A stretch of 35,844 nucleotides of DNA. Source: CAYLJO01 sp964383905 (GTDB lineage Bacteria > Acidobacteriota > Blastocatellia > Pyrinomonadales > Pyrinomonadaceae). Of the stretch, positions 23,862-32,831 are shown piece by piece. The position numbers and the translations under genes are program-made. The stretch covers positions 1-35,844 of the forward strand of contig CAYLJO010000039.1 in NCBI GenBank assembly GCA_964383905.1, written 5' to 3'. The first letter of the stretch is position 1; each line of letters begins with the position of its first letter. The notes below the pieces were generated by a model. That model was not told where the DNA came from. It saw nothing but the letters and a program-made list of their open reading frames with translations, and ran no database searches.

Positions 23862-24092
23862 AGAAGCTACAGATTAGAACAATTCAATAATCATTGACTC
23901 GACATTGCATAAAAGTGTAGAAGCGCTTTGGCTTCGGGTAACTGGGGCGGCTTCACGGCGGCGCCTGAACGAGTGCTCTGCACAGATAAACCGGCGATGG
24001 CAACTGTTCCCGGTTGCATTTCATGAAATGTCCGTCCGAGGTAATGCTTCAGCAAACACTGGTGACCACGCAGGAGGTTGGTGGAACAACGT

Positions 24093-25616
24093 ATGGTTGA
24101 TGCCGGCAATAATCAGGCTCGATGGGCCAAAGTAATTGACCACACCCGGTGCATCGGTTGCCACGCCTGTACCACGGCGTGCAAGTCGGAGAATCTGGTG
24201 CCGCTTTCGGTCACACGGACCTACGTTAAGCACGTCGACGTCGGAGAGTTTCCGCAAGTGAGACGTGCCCATCAAGTGACCCGTTGTAACCAGTGCGCCC
24301 ACGCCCCTTGCGCGACCGCCTGCCCCACCACGGCGATGTTCAAGCGGCCCGATGGCATCGTCGATTTTAATAAGTCCGTCTGTATCGGCTGCAAGGCCTG
24401 TATGGCCGCCTGTCCCTACGACGCGATCTTCATCAATCCCGAAGATCATTCCGCCGAGAAGTGCAACTTCTGCGCCCACCGCATCGACATGGGACTTGAG
24501 CCCGCTTGCGTGGTCGTCTGTCCAACCGAGGCCATCCTGGTCGGAGATATGAGCGACCCCGCCTCCAGGGTGGCGCAGATCATCAACCGTGAGCCGGTCA
24601 CCGTGCGTCGCCCCGAAAAAGAGACGCTGCCCAAGCTCTTTTACAAGGGGGCGCACCAGGCGACACTCGACCCGCTGGCCGCCAGGCGCCCCGAGGGCGG
24701 ACTTTTCATGTGGAGCGAGCAGAAGGGCGGGCCGGAAATGGTCGTCTCCGGCAATCCCGATTACTCCAACGCCTCTGCCGCCGCGCTCCTCTCCTACGAC
24801 GTGCCCCATTCAATCCCATGGGACTGGCGCGTCAGCCTCTACACGTGGACCAAGGGGGTCGCCTCGGGCGCTTATCTGGCTTCGTTGCTCTTCGTCCTCT
24901 TCGGTTTGATGAGGGGTGATAGCCTGTTGTGGCTCTTCGTCGCGCCCGTCATGTCCGGCGCTTTTCTCGCCGCCACCGGAGGCCTACTGATCTGGGACCT
25001 CGAACATCCCGCGCGCTTCTACATGATCTTCACCCGGCCCCAGTGGAGGAGCTGGCTGGTGAAAGGAGCGTTCATCATCGCCGGGTACTCTGTCGTCCTC
25101 GCGCTCCATTTCTTGATCAGTCTTTTGGGTATCACCCGTATGCAGATCTGGTTGATGGTGCCCGGATTACCGTTGTCAATACTGACCGCCGTATACACCG
25201 CCTACCTCTTTGCCCAGGCCAAGGCCCGTGACATGTGGCAGAATCCCCTGCTTCCACCCCATCTACTTATTCAGGCCCTGCTTCTGGGATCGGCAATGCT
25301 ATTGCCCCCCGCGGCCTGGCTTGATCCAGATGTCATCCGCCCTCTGCTCCGGACTCTGAGCGCGGCCGGTCTCTTACACCTGTTGTTCATCTGCGGAGAA
25401 GTCACCCTCACCCACCCGACGGCGCACGCGCGACTGGCGGTCCGGGAGATGGTTCACGGGCGGTTCCGCGCATACTTCTGGACCGCGATCGTGCTGACAT
25501 TACTCGCAGTCCCGGCCCCCTGGCTCAACATTGCCGCCGTTCCATTGGCTTTGACGGGTCTTTTACTCTACGAGCACGCCTACGTTCAGGCCGGCCAGTC
25601 CGTGCCGCTGGCATAA
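24093..25616 (+). CDS. Fused four-cluster ferredoxin and NrfD-like membrane subunit
   Basis: A 507-aa fusion of the electron-transfer and membrane subunits of a complex iron-sulfur molybdoenzyme. Residues 1-200 hold 16 cysteines for four [4Fe-4S] clusters: 20/23/26/30, 65/68/73/77, 97/100/103/107 and 124/127/139/143, the PsrB/DmsB pattern. From about residue 250 onward there are roughly eight hydrophobic helices of NrfD/PsrC type, including an LIWDLEHPARFYMIFTRPQWRSW loop (quoted in part) typical of the quinone-site region. There is no signal peptide, so the FeS part stays in the cytoplasm. I choose ATG 24093, with GGTGGA seven bases upstream; TTG 24078 and GTG 24081 are alternatives. It precedes the catalytic gene by 10 bases. 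Confidence 0.9.
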   Translation: MVDAGNNQARWAKVIDHTRCIGCHACTTACKSENLVPLSVTRTYVKHVDVGEFPQVRRAHQVTRCNQCAHAPCATACPTTAMFKRPDGIVDFNKSVCIGCKACMAACPYDAIFINPEDHSAEKCNFCAHRIDMGLEPACVVVCPTEAILVGDMSDPASRVAQIINREPVTVRRPEKETLPKLFYKGAHQATLDPLAARRPEGGLFMWSEQKGGPEMVVSGNPDYSNASAAALLSYDVPHSIPWDWRVSLYTWTKGVASGAYLASLLFVLFGLMRGDSLLWLFVAPVMSGAFLAATGGLLIWDLEHPARFYMIFTRPQWRSWLVKGAFIIAGYSVVLALHFLISLLGITRMQIWLMVPGLPLSILTAVYTAYLFAQAKARDMWQNPLLPPHLLIQALLLGSAMLLPPAAWLDPDVIRPLLRTLSAAGLLHLLFICGEVTLTHPTAHARLAVREMVHGRFRAYFWTAIVLTLLAVPAPWLNIAAVPLALTGLLLYEHAYVQAGQSVPLA

Positions 25617-25626
25617 AGGAGGAGCC

Positions 25627-28545
25627 ATGAGATTGGACGAGCTGAACCGGCGAGTGAGCGCAGCCCGTAAGGAGACAGAGGCACGGGGCGAGACCTTCTA
25701 CCCCGGCCCCAGCCGGATACACCTCGCGGCTTTCCCGCCCAAGGAGCGCTGGGATGACTGGGCGGAACTGGACTCGAGGGCATGGCCCGAGCGGGTCGAG
25801 CGCCGTTATATGCTGGTTCCCACCACCTGCTTCAACTGCGAGTCTGCCTGCGGCCTGCTGGCTTACGTTGATAAGGGGAGCTTGCAGGTCAAGAAGTTTG
25901 AGGGTAACCCGGAGCATCCCGGATCGCGCGGCCGTAACTGTGCTAAAGGCCCGGCCACACTGAACCAGATCGCCGACCCCGACCGCATTCTTTACCCGCT
26001 CAAGCGCGCGGGCAGGAGGGGCGAGGGCAAGTGGGAGCGCGTCAGTTGGGATGAGGCCCTGACCGATATCGCCGGACGCATTCGTCAGGCGATCGTGGAG
26101 AAGCGGCACAATGAGATTATGTACCATGTGGGTCGCCCCGGGGAGGACGGGTTCACCGAGAGAATACTCGCGGCCTGGGGGGTCGACGGGCACAACTCTC
26201 ACACCAACATATGCTCCTCAAATAGCCGCGCCGGATATCAATACTGGATGGGACTTGACCGGCCGAGCCCGGATCACGCGAACGCGCAGGTCATCCTTCT
26301 CATCAGCTCGCACCTCGAAGCCGGTCATTACTTCAACCCGCACGCACAAAGAGTCATCGAGGCCAGGACGCGCGGCGCGAAGTTGATCGTCTTCGACACG
26401 CGGCTTTCCAACACGGCCACCCATGCCGACTTTTGGGTCTCGCCTTTCCCCGGCTCCGAGGCCGCCATCGTCCTCGCGATGGCCAATTACCTGATCCAGC
26501 ACAACCTCTATCACCGTGAGTTCGTGCGGCGTTGGTGGAACTGGGAAGAGTACCTCGCGATTGAATACCCGGAGATTGAGACCACCTTCGAAAACTTCGA
26601 GCGCCTGCTCAGGGAACTCTACCAGAGCTACACCTTCGAGATGGCCGCCACCGAATCCGGGGTGGATCCGCGCGTGATCGAAGAGATCGCCAAAGTTGTT
26701 TCCGCGGCCGGGACACGGCTCGCCACCCATAATTGGCGGAGCGCCTCTTCAGGCAATAGCGGTGGATGGCAGGTGACGCGCGCGCTCTTTATGCTGAACG
26801 CGTTGATGGGCGCGGTCGCTACAGAGGGCGGGGTCTTTCCCAACGCCTGGAACAAGTTTGTCCCGAAGCCGATCCACACCCCGCCGCACCCGCGTACATG
26901 GAACGAGCTGACCTGGCCCACCGAGTACCCACTCGCGGTCAACGAGCTCTCTTTCCTGCTGCCGCATTTCCTCAAGGATGGCCGCGGGAGACTCGAAGTC
27001 TACTTCACACGCGTCTACAACCCCGTCTGGACCAATCCTGATGGCTTCTCGTGGGTCGAAGCTCTGACGGATGAGAGATTGATCGGCTGTTACGTCGCAA
27101 TAACCCCGACATGGAACGAAACGTCCTACTTCGCGGACTACATCCTCCCGATGGGACACGGCTCCGAGCGCCATGACCTACATTCCTATGAGACGCATGA
27201 CGCGCAGTGGATCGCTTTTCGCCAGCCGGTGCTGCGCGCCGCGCGCCAGCGCCGCGGTGAGAAGGTCGGCGACACACGCGAAGTCAACCCTGGCGAGGTC
27301 TGGGAGGAGAATGAATTCTGGCTTGAGCTGTCATGGCGCATCGACCCGGATGGCAACCTCGGTATCCGCCAGTTTGTTGAGTCCAAACAACAACCCGGCG
27401 AGCGGCTCGGCGTAGACGAGTACTACGGCTACATCTTCGAGAACTCGGTCCCAGGCTTAACTGAAAAGGCTGCCGCCGAAAATCTGACGCCGATTGAGTA
27501 CATGCGCCGCTACGGGGCGTTCGAGGTGTGCAAGAGAGTTGGCGCGATTTATGAAGAGGCCGTGCCGCCCGGTGAGCTTGAGGATCTTCGCGAGGACAGG
27601 TTCGGCCGAGTCTATACCAGAACGCCGAAGCCTCTATTACTTAATATTGTCCCAACGCCCAGCCCCGATCCCGACCCGGAAGGCCGGCGACCCGTTGGGG
27701 TAAAAGTTGACGGGCAGATCTTGCGCGGATTCCCTACACCGAGCGGACGGCTTGAGTTTTACTCGCGCACCCTTGCCCGTTGGGGCTGGCCTGAATACGT
27801 CATCCCTACTTACATCCGAAGCCACATTCATCGCCAAAACCTGGCTGAGGACCAAACGGTTCTGATCTCCACTTTCAGGCTCGCGACCCAGATCCACACC
27901 CGTAGCGCCAACGCCAAGTGGCTCGACGAAATCGCACACACGAATCCGCTCTGGATTCATCCCACCCATGCCGCGCGCCTCGGCGTGTGCACCGGCGACC
28001 TCGTTCGGGTGGAAACAGAGATCGGCTACTTCGTCGTGAAGGCATGGGTCACAGAGGGCATTCATCCCGGGATTGTGGCCTGTAGCCATCACATGGGGCG
28101 CTGGAAGCTCGGCGAGGACGGACAGCGGCAGTTGATGGCCACCGTGACGCTTGATCATCAGGGAAGCCGGTGGGGATTGAAACGTGAGAAAGGCGGCGCG
28201 CCTTACCAATCAAGCGACCCGGACACGTTGCGCATCTGGTGGACCGACGTCGGGGTGCATCAGAATCTGACCTTTCCTGTTCACCCCGACCCCATCTCCG
28301 GCATGCACTGCTGGCATCAGGCCGTCCGGGTCAAGAAAGCCGGGCCGGGTGATAAGTACGGAGACGTTTCAGTTGATACACACAAATCGCGCGAAGTCTA
28401 CAGGAAATGGCTTGCCATGACACGTCCTGCCGGCGAGTATTCGCCCGATGGCACGCGCCGGCCTTACTGGCTCATGCGACCACTCAAACCGGCCCGCGAA
28501 TTTTATCGTCTACCCGCGCGGCAAGATTTGGTAGGTGTAGAATGA
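25627..28545 (+). CDS. Molybdopterin oxidoreductase catalytic subunit
   Basis: A 972-aa member of the DMSO-reductase superfamily with bis-MGD cofactor. An FS0 [4Fe-4S] motif is present: Cys68, Cys71, Cys75 and Cys105 (CFNCESAC ... RNCAKGP). The Mo/W ligand is probably Cys196, in SHTNICSSNSRAGYQYWMG. The C-terminal beta-barrel is seen in LWIHPTHAARLGVCTGDLVRVET (quoted in part) with GIVACSHHMGRW. The N-terminus, MRLDELNRRVSAARK, lacks a hydrophobic stretch, so no Tat signal is evident, unlike PsrA, TtrA or ArrA. AGGAGG precedes the ATG. It is operonic with the FeS-NrfD fusion and TorD. The substrate cannot be deduced. Confidence 0.93.
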   Translation: MRLDELNRRVSAARKETEARGETFYPGPSRIHLAAFPPKERWDDWAELDSRAWPERVERRYMLVPTTCFNCESACGLLAYVDKGSLQVKKFEGNPEHPGSRGRNCAKGPATLNQIADPDRILYPLKRAGRRGEGKWERVSWDEALTDIAGRIRQAIVEKRHNEIMYHVGRPGEDGFTERILAAWGVDGHNSHTNICSSNSRAGYQYWMGLDRPSPDHANAQVILLISSHLEAGHYFNPHAQRVIEARTRGAKLIVFDTRLSNTATHADFWVSPFPGSEAAIVLAMANYLIQHNLYHREFVRRWWNWEEYLAIEYPEIETTFENFERLLRELYQSYTFEMAATESGVDPRVIEEIAKVVSAAGTRLATHNWRSASSGNSGGWQVTRALFMLNALMGAVATEGGVFPNAWNKFVPKPIHTPPHPRTWNELTWPTEYPLAVNELSFLLPHFLKDGRGRLEVYFTRVYNPVWTNPDGFSWVEALTDERLIGCYVAITPTWNETSYFADYILPMGHGSERHDLHSYETHDAQWIAFRQPVLRAARQRRGEKVGDTREVNPGEVWEENEFWLELSWRIDPDGNLGIRQFVESKQQPGERLGVDEYYGYIFENSVPGLTEKAAAENLTPIEYMRRYGAFEVCKRVGAIYEEAVPPGELEDLREDRFGRVYTRTPKPLLLNIVPTPSPDPDPEGRRPVGVKVDGQILRGFPTPSGRLEFYSRTLARWGWPEYVIPTYIRSHIHRQNLAEDQTVLISTFRLATQIHTRSANAKWLDEIAHTNPLWIHPTHAARLGVCTGDLVRVETEIGYFVVKAWVTEGIHPGIVACSHHMGRWKLGEDGQRQLMATVTLDHQGSRWGLKREKGGAPYQSSDPDTLRIWWTDVGVHQNLTFPVHPDPISGMHCWHQAVRVKKAGPGDKYGDVSVDTHKSREVYRKWLAMTRPAGEYSPDGTRRPYWLMRPLKPAREFYRLPARQDLVGVE

Positions 28546-28656
28546 TCTGTGCTAGTCAAAAGCCACAACGGGGTGCCATGAAATAGCCGTACGTGGCCCC
28601 AGGCTTTAGCCTCTTGCCCCAAAGTGCCGGTATTAAGACTGACTCACCATTAAGTG

Positions 28657-29526
28657 ATGGAACTCTTTCGTGCCCTCGCTGCTTTGGCCGAGCCCCCGCG
28701 GGCAGAGACCGCGCATCTGGCCGGCGCCTTGGAGCTCGGGGCCGTCCCTCAAGCAAGCGAATACACAGACCTCTTCGTCTTCCAACTCTATCCTTACGCC
28801 TCGGTCTACCTGGGAGCGGAGGGGATGCTCGGGGGAGAAGCGCGCGACCGGGTCGCCGGCTTCTGGCGCGCTCTCGGCCAAGTTCCCCCGGCGGAGCCCG
28901 ATCATCTGGCGGTGATGCTGGCATTGTACGCACGATTTACCGGACTGGAAGAAGAAGAAAGTGATCCGCCGCGCCGCCACGGCTGGCGCCACGCGCGAAA
29001 GGCTTTCCTCTGGGAGCACCTGTTGAGTTGGCTCCCGGTCTATCTAAGTAAGTTGGCCGATCTGGCCCCGCCCTTTTATCAGAAATGGGGAGCGCTATTG
29101 ACCGAAGCGCTTATCGCAGAGGCAGAGGCTATCGGAAAGCCAGGGTCACTGCCGCTTCACCTGCGTGAAGCTCGGGGACCGGTTGACCCTCGGAGTGGCG
29201 AAGTCGAAGAGTTTCTGCAGTCACTCTTGAGCCCCGCGCGGAGCGGAATAATTCTGGTGCGCACAGACTTCAGCCGCGCCGCACGCCGGCTCGGACTCGG
29301 ATTAAGAATGGGAGAACGCAGGTTCATCCTTAAAACGCTCTTGGGCCAGGACGCCGATGGAACCCTTAATTGGCTTGCGGGAGAGACTTCCACCTGGATT
29401 GAGCGTCACCGAATGTACCAGGATGTGCTCGGAGAAATAGCAAGGGCCTGGGAAGAGAGGGCCACAGCAACCATGGGCCTACTTGAGAAGCTTAAGCCGA
29501 CGGAAAACGAAAGTGGCACAAATTAA
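28657..29526 (+). CDS. TorD-family chaperone for the molybdoenzyme
   Basis: A 289-aa helical protein of the TorD/DmsD chaperone superfamily, which holds the catalytic subunit until cofactor insertion. Family features are the all-helical composition, the EPDHLAVMLALYARFTGLEEEE motif (about 87-108, quoted in part) corresponding to the EPxDHxxxxL signature, and the FLWEHLLSWLPVYLSKLAD stretch. At 289 aa it is longer than typical TorD (about 200); the extra C-terminal part after residue 180 includes a DFSRAARRLGLGLRMGERRF segment. It lies about 110 bases after the catalytic gene. ATG 28657 is chosen over GTG 28654. The ribosome-binding site is poor. Confidence 0.85.
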   Translation: MELFRALAALAEPPRAETAHLAGALELGAVPQASEYTDLFVFQLYPYASVYLGAEGMLGGEARDRVAGFWRALGQVPPAEPDHLAVMLALYARFTGLEEEESDPPRRHGWRHARKAFLWEHLLSWLPVYLSKLADLAPPFYQKWGALLTEALIAEAEAIGKPGSLPLHLREARGPVDPRSGEVEEFLQSLLSPARSGIILVRTDFSRAARRLGLGLRMGERRFILKTLLGQDADGTLNWLAGETSTWIERHRMYQDVLGEIARAWEERATATMGLLEKLKPTENESGTN

Positions 29527-29906
29527 TGCAAGATTAGTATCAGCAGGCGCGATCATCTCTTTGCCTTCCGCCACCATCAACCGCTCCATTTTTGCCATGC
29601 ATAATAATTCCGATGCATCAGCTATAATTACAGCGCATGGCATTGAACGTCGGATCAATGCCCCTCGGGGGTCTTTGACACCTCACTCCTACTTGTTAAC
29701 ACGGATGTAATGAGATGGGGGACAAAACGGACATAACTTGACGAATCCCGACGAAAAATTCAGCCCTGGTTTATAACCGGCGAAGTATATTGGCAATAAC
29801 AACATAATTGCGTTGTAATATAACTGTAACCATCTTTGTCCATCTATTTTATATTCTGGATTTGTAGGCAAGAGCATTCCTTCTCGTGAAGTGAGTGGGT
29901 GAGTCG
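29527..29906. other. Long leader or non-coding region before a strong terminator
   Basis: No reading frame with family resemblance or a ribosome-binding site is seen. A TATAAT box stands at 29623-29628 without a good -35, and TTGGCA (29790-29795) with TGTAAT (29814-29819) at 18 bases forms a second weak promoter. The region is AT-rich toward 29850 and leads into the terminator at 29907-29948, so an untranslated RNA from this strand is possible. Confidence 0.35.
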
Positions 29907-29948
29907 GCGGAAGCGTTGAAGTGGAGAGTTCAGCGCTTCCGCTCTTTT
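29907..29948 (+). terminator. Rho-independent terminator
   Basis: GCGGAAGCGTTGAA (29907-29920) and TTCAGCGCTTCCGC (29929-29942) form a 14-bp stem, with one G-U pair, around an 8-base loop. TCTTTTT follows directly. This is the best terminator in the window. It stands 380 bases past the TorD stop, so it ends either a long 3' tail of the molybdoenzyme operon or a separate small RNA. Confidence 0.85.
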
Positions 29949-30189
29949 TGCGCCCTCAGGGGCATTTTACTGGTATGGATCAATCGACCGGTCCGCTTTT
30001 GCCTTCTCTTGTCATGCTGTCAGACACGTGGTTTTGAGAACCAATATAGCTATCAAAAATCTATACGCCGGGCAGGAGAAATCGACCTAAAACAATTCAC
30101 TTAAAGGCTGCTAATCTTCAATTCTCAACGCGGCATAATGGTTGCACATTTTACCAATATGGAGTGAATTAAAGGTAAAGGAGGACAAA

Positions 30190-30468
30190 ATGGCAACGAC
30201 AAATCAAAGCGGTACAGGCTCTGGCGGGAATTTTCCGCTCGATAACCTAACCTACAACATCGTGACGATGTTGTACGAAAAGTCGAAAGGACTTGAGGCT
30301 TACGATAAGTACCTGCGTGATGCGCAGGGTGACTCGGAAATCAAAAATCTGCTCGAACAAATCCGGCGAGATGACGAGCAGCATATCCAGCAACTGAAGC
30401 AGCATCTGGCCCGCTTGCTCGGTAAGCAGAGCGGCATGAGCGCTGGCGCCTCCGGCACCACGAAATAA
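30190..30468 (+). CDS. Small ferritin-like helical protein
   Basis: A 92-aa soluble protein starting at ATG 30190 behind AGGAGG at five bases. After a short flexible head (TNQSGTGSGGN), two amphipathic helices follow: DNLTYNIVTMLYEKSKGLEAYDKYL and SEIKNLLEQIRRDDEQHIQQLKQHLARLL (quoted in part). Glu and His placed as in ExxY and DDEQH suggest half of a ferritin-like four-helix bundle that could bind metal as a dimer. I recall similar small proteins, uncharacterised, in Acidobacteria and cyanobacteria. The frame open to 30142 lacks a ribosome-binding site. Confidence 0.75.
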   Translation: MATTNQSGTGSGGNFPLDNLTYNIVTMLYEKSKGLEAYDKYLRDAQGDSEIKNLLEQIRRDDEQHIQQLKQHLARLLGKQSGMSAGASGTTK

Positions 30469-30504
30469 CCGGGAAGCTATTTCTTAAAGGGTGCCTATAT
30501 CCTT

Positions 30505-30544
30505 CCCGGTGCTGTGGATGCATTAATGCATCCACAGCACCGGG
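30505..30544. terminator. 40-base perfect palindrome between convergent genes
   Basis: The whole of 30505-30544 equals its own reverse complement, centred on ATTAAT, with arms beginning CCCGGTGCTGTGGATG. It lies 36 bases after one gene and 36 before the end of the convergent GNAT gene. A hairpin with an almost 19-bp stem would form in both transcripts, so a shared bidirectional terminator is the simplest reading. Confidence 0.7.
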
Positions 30545-30580
30545 CGTTTATCACTTTTCAAAGTGACTTCAATCTGTTGA

Positions 30581-31102
30581 TTATAGGTGCGCCAGGTAAG
30601 ATTCCTGCTTGAATGGTTTGAACCCACGCTTGAGATAATTAGGCATCGCGGCGGAATCATCGAGCGTGCAAGTGTGCAGCCACACACGATTGGGCCCGGC
30701 CTGCCACGCCAGCTCGACCGCGCAAGTCAGCAGATGCTTGCCCAATCCGCGCCCGATAAATTCCCGCAGGAGACCAAAGTAGGCGATCTCAACCGAACCG
30801 TCCTCGTGTTGCTTAAGCTCAAAGTATCCGGCTGGCGAGCCGGCATAATACATCACCCAAACCGAGATACCGCTTTGCGCAAGGTGCGCCCGGATTTCAT
30901 CTTCTGTCCACCCCAGCCGGTCAACCCAATGATATTGACGGCCGACTTCACTGTAGAGGTAACGATAAAATGAGGCCGGACAGCTCCTCGCAAGCTCAAT
31001 CCGAACAGGAGCATCCATGATTTTTGCCGGTCGCAACTCCTCCGAAGTCTCCATCTGTAGATACGTACGAATGACCTCAATACTCTTGCCAGGGTGTTCC
31101 AT
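30581..31102 (-). CDS. GNAT-family N-acetyltransferase
   Basis: A 173-aa acetyltransferase of the GNAT superfamily. Key parts are SVWVMYYAGSPAGYFEL, a beta-4 strand VEIAYFGLL, the acetyl-CoA loop REFIGRGLGKHLLTCAV, and the C-terminal YLKRGFKPFKQE. The size is typical. I choose ATG 31102 because the longer frame overlaps the 3' end of fabF without need; its ribosome-binding site is weak, so the start is uncertain. It lies 49 bases after fabF on the same strand and may be co-transcribed. The substrate is unknown. Confidence 0.85.
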   Translation of the reverse strand: MEHPGKSIEVIRTYLQMETSEELRPAKIMDAPVRIELARSCPASFYRYLYSEVGRQYHWVDRLGWTEDEIRAHLAQSGISVWVMYYAGSPAGYFELKQHEDGSVEIAYFGLLREFIGRGLGKHLLTCAVELAWQAGPNRVWLHTCTLDDSAAMPNYLKRGFKPFKQESYLAHL

Positions 31103-31151
31103 CACGAATCTTAATTTAACTGCTTTTCCGCCATAAGAATGAGTTCGCTTG

Positions 31152-32390
31152 CTATTCGTAACGCTTAAAGAGCAGTGCCGCGTTCGTTCCACCGAAGCCA
31201 AAACTATTTGAGAGCGCGTACTCAACTCGCGCTTCGCGCGCTTTATTAGGCACATAATCCAGATCGCAATCCGGATCCGGATTATCATGATTGATAGTCG
31301 GAGGGAGTTTTCCATAGTAAATGGCCAGTACTGAAAAGACCGCTTCAACACTACCTGCTGCGCCCAGTAAATGGCCGGTCATTGATTTCGTCGAGCTGAT
31401 CGCCACTGTATGAGCATGCTCGCCGAAGGCCTTTTTAATTGCGATGGTTTCGTACTTGTCGTTGTAAGATGTTGACGTACCGTGTGCGTTGATATAACCA
31501 ACATTTTGTGGATCGATACCACCATCTTTAAGCGCCACCTGCATCGCGCGAACCGCGCCCGAGGCAGTTTCATCAGGCATGGTGATATGCCGGGCGTCGC
31601 CGGTCATTCCGTAACCGACGATCTCGCCGTAAATACGTGCTCCGCGGCGTCGGGCTGCCTCAAGCTCCTCTAAAATCATGATGCCCGCGCCTTCCCCCAT
31701 GACGAAGCCGTCGCGGTCACGCTCAAACGGGCGAGAGGCGCACTGAGGATCGTCGTTACGTACAGAGAGCGCGCGCAGTGCGGCAAAGCCGGCGACGCTC
31801 ATCGGCGTGATTGTTGCTTCTGTGCCACCGCATATCATTACGTCGGCGTCACCACGCTGGATAATTTTAAAACTGTCCCCGATGGCGTGCGCCCCCGCCG
31901 AGCAAGCTGTGGCAGTCGCCAGGCTAGGGCCCTTAGCTCCATACCGTATGGAGACTTGTCCGGCAGCCAGGTTGTGGAACATCTTGCTGAATAAGAAAGG
32001 TGATACGCAGCTCGGCCCCTTTTGCAAGAATTTCGAGTGCTCTTCTTCAATCGACCAGAAATCGCCGATGCCGCTGCTGATATAGGCGCCGACTCTCTCA
32101 GCATTACCGTTCGTTACGCGAAGCCCACTATCGCGTACGGCTTCATCGGAAGCAGCAACCGCGTAGTAGGTGAAAGCACCCATTTTCTGCAGTTCCATTT
32201 TCTCAATGTAATTGAGCGGGTCGAAGTCTTTGACTTCGGCGGCAATACGCACGGGGAACTTTTCGGTATTAAATCTCTTGATGAAGTCGACACCGCTTTT
32301 TCCCTGCATCAGTGCCGACCAGGCCGCCTCGGCGGAGTTTCCAACTGGGGTGATAAGACCGATACCTGTAACTACCACGCGCCGTTTCAA
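31152..32390 (-). CDS. fabF: Beta-ketoacyl-ACP synthase II
   Basis: A 412-aa condensing enzyme of type II fatty acid synthesis, which extends acyl-ACP with malonyl-ACP. The catalytic triad is intact: Cys163 in TATACSAGAHAIG, His303 in NAHGTSTSYND and His340 in KSMTGHLLGAAG. The N-terminus RRVVVTGIGLITPVGN and C-terminus LSNSFGFGGTNAALLFKRY are canonical. The start is TTG 32390, preceded by AGGAG eight bases upstream. Usually fabF follows acpP. Here no acyl carrier protein gene is adjacent, so this could be an extra or pathway-specific copy. Confidence 0.95.
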   Translation of the reverse strand: MKRRVVVTGIGLITPVGNSAEAAWSALMQGKSGVDFIKRFNTEKFPVRIAAEVKDFDPLNYIEKMELQKMGAFTYYAVAASDEAVRDSGLRVTNGNAERVGAYISSGIGDFWSIEEEHSKFLQKGPSCVSPFLFSKMFHNLAAGQVSIRYGAKGPSLATATACSAGAHAIGDSFKIIQRGDADVMICGGTEATITPMSVAGFAALRALSVRNDDPQCASRPFERDRDGFVMGEGAGIMILEELEAARRRGARIYGEIVGYGMTGDARHITMPDETASGAVRAMQVALKDGGIDPQNVGYINAHGTSTSYNDKYETIAIKKAFGEHAHTVAISSTKSMTGHLLGAAGSVEAVFSVLAIYYGKLPPTINHDNPDPDCDLDYVPNKAREARVEYALSNSFGFGGTNAALLFKRYE

Positions 32391-32776
32391 GATCGATACT
32401 CCTTAAATCTAATGGTTCTCTTACACCTCTCGGTTCTAGCGAAGAGTTTGAATACGGGGCGAAACGGCTTGGGCAAAAGCGGCCGTTCACTTTCGGATTC
32501 TTTACACGACCTGAAACTTGTACGACTCTAAATTTCAGATGCAGATAATGTCAAGAATATGCGGGCCTTCGCTCAATTCATTCTCGAGACCAAAGATTAA
32601 CCAGCGCTGGCGTGGCAACACCACATTATGCTACAGGATAAAAGCAAGACCGAACTAAAAGGCCGGGGCGCCTTCTTTGACTTTAAGGAGGGCGATTTGA
32701 CAGGCTGGTCGGACCCCCTAATGTTAGAAATCTACTTATCCTCTGTTCTCTAGCGCAAAATTGGTTCACAAAGGTA
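32391..32776. other. Divergent intergenic region between fabF and the ParA module
   Basis: About 390 bases with no supported gene. GC content falls toward the right. It must contain the fabF promoter on the minus strand, but I cannot match boxes with confidence. A junction between chromosomal and mobile DNA may lie here, since base composition changes across it. Confidence 0.4.
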
Positions 32777-32805
32777 TTGACGTGTAGTGATCGGTCTCTT
32801 ATAGT
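32777..32805 (+). promoter_or_regulatory. Promoter of the HTH-ParA operon
   Basis: TTGACG (32777-32782), 17 bases, then TATAGT (32800-32805): a good sigma70-type promoter with a predicted start near 32812, 20 bases before the first ATG. Confidence 0.65.
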
Positions 32806-32831
32806 TCCACATAAAATTTTGGAGGTATATT

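Noticed and set aside
23862..24092. Moco or other riboswitch before the FeS-NrfD gene
   Set aside because: I could not recognise conserved riboswitch elements; only weak promoter-like words such as TTGACT at 23894-23899 are seen.
29689..29877. 62-aa minus-strand hydrophobic reading frame
   Set aside because: AT-rich chance frame in a non-coding stretch, with no ribosome-binding site.
31103..31351. N-terminal extension of the GNAT gene overlapping fabF
   Set aside because: Out-of-frame overlap with the conserved fabF C-terminus; extension residues lack GNAT features.
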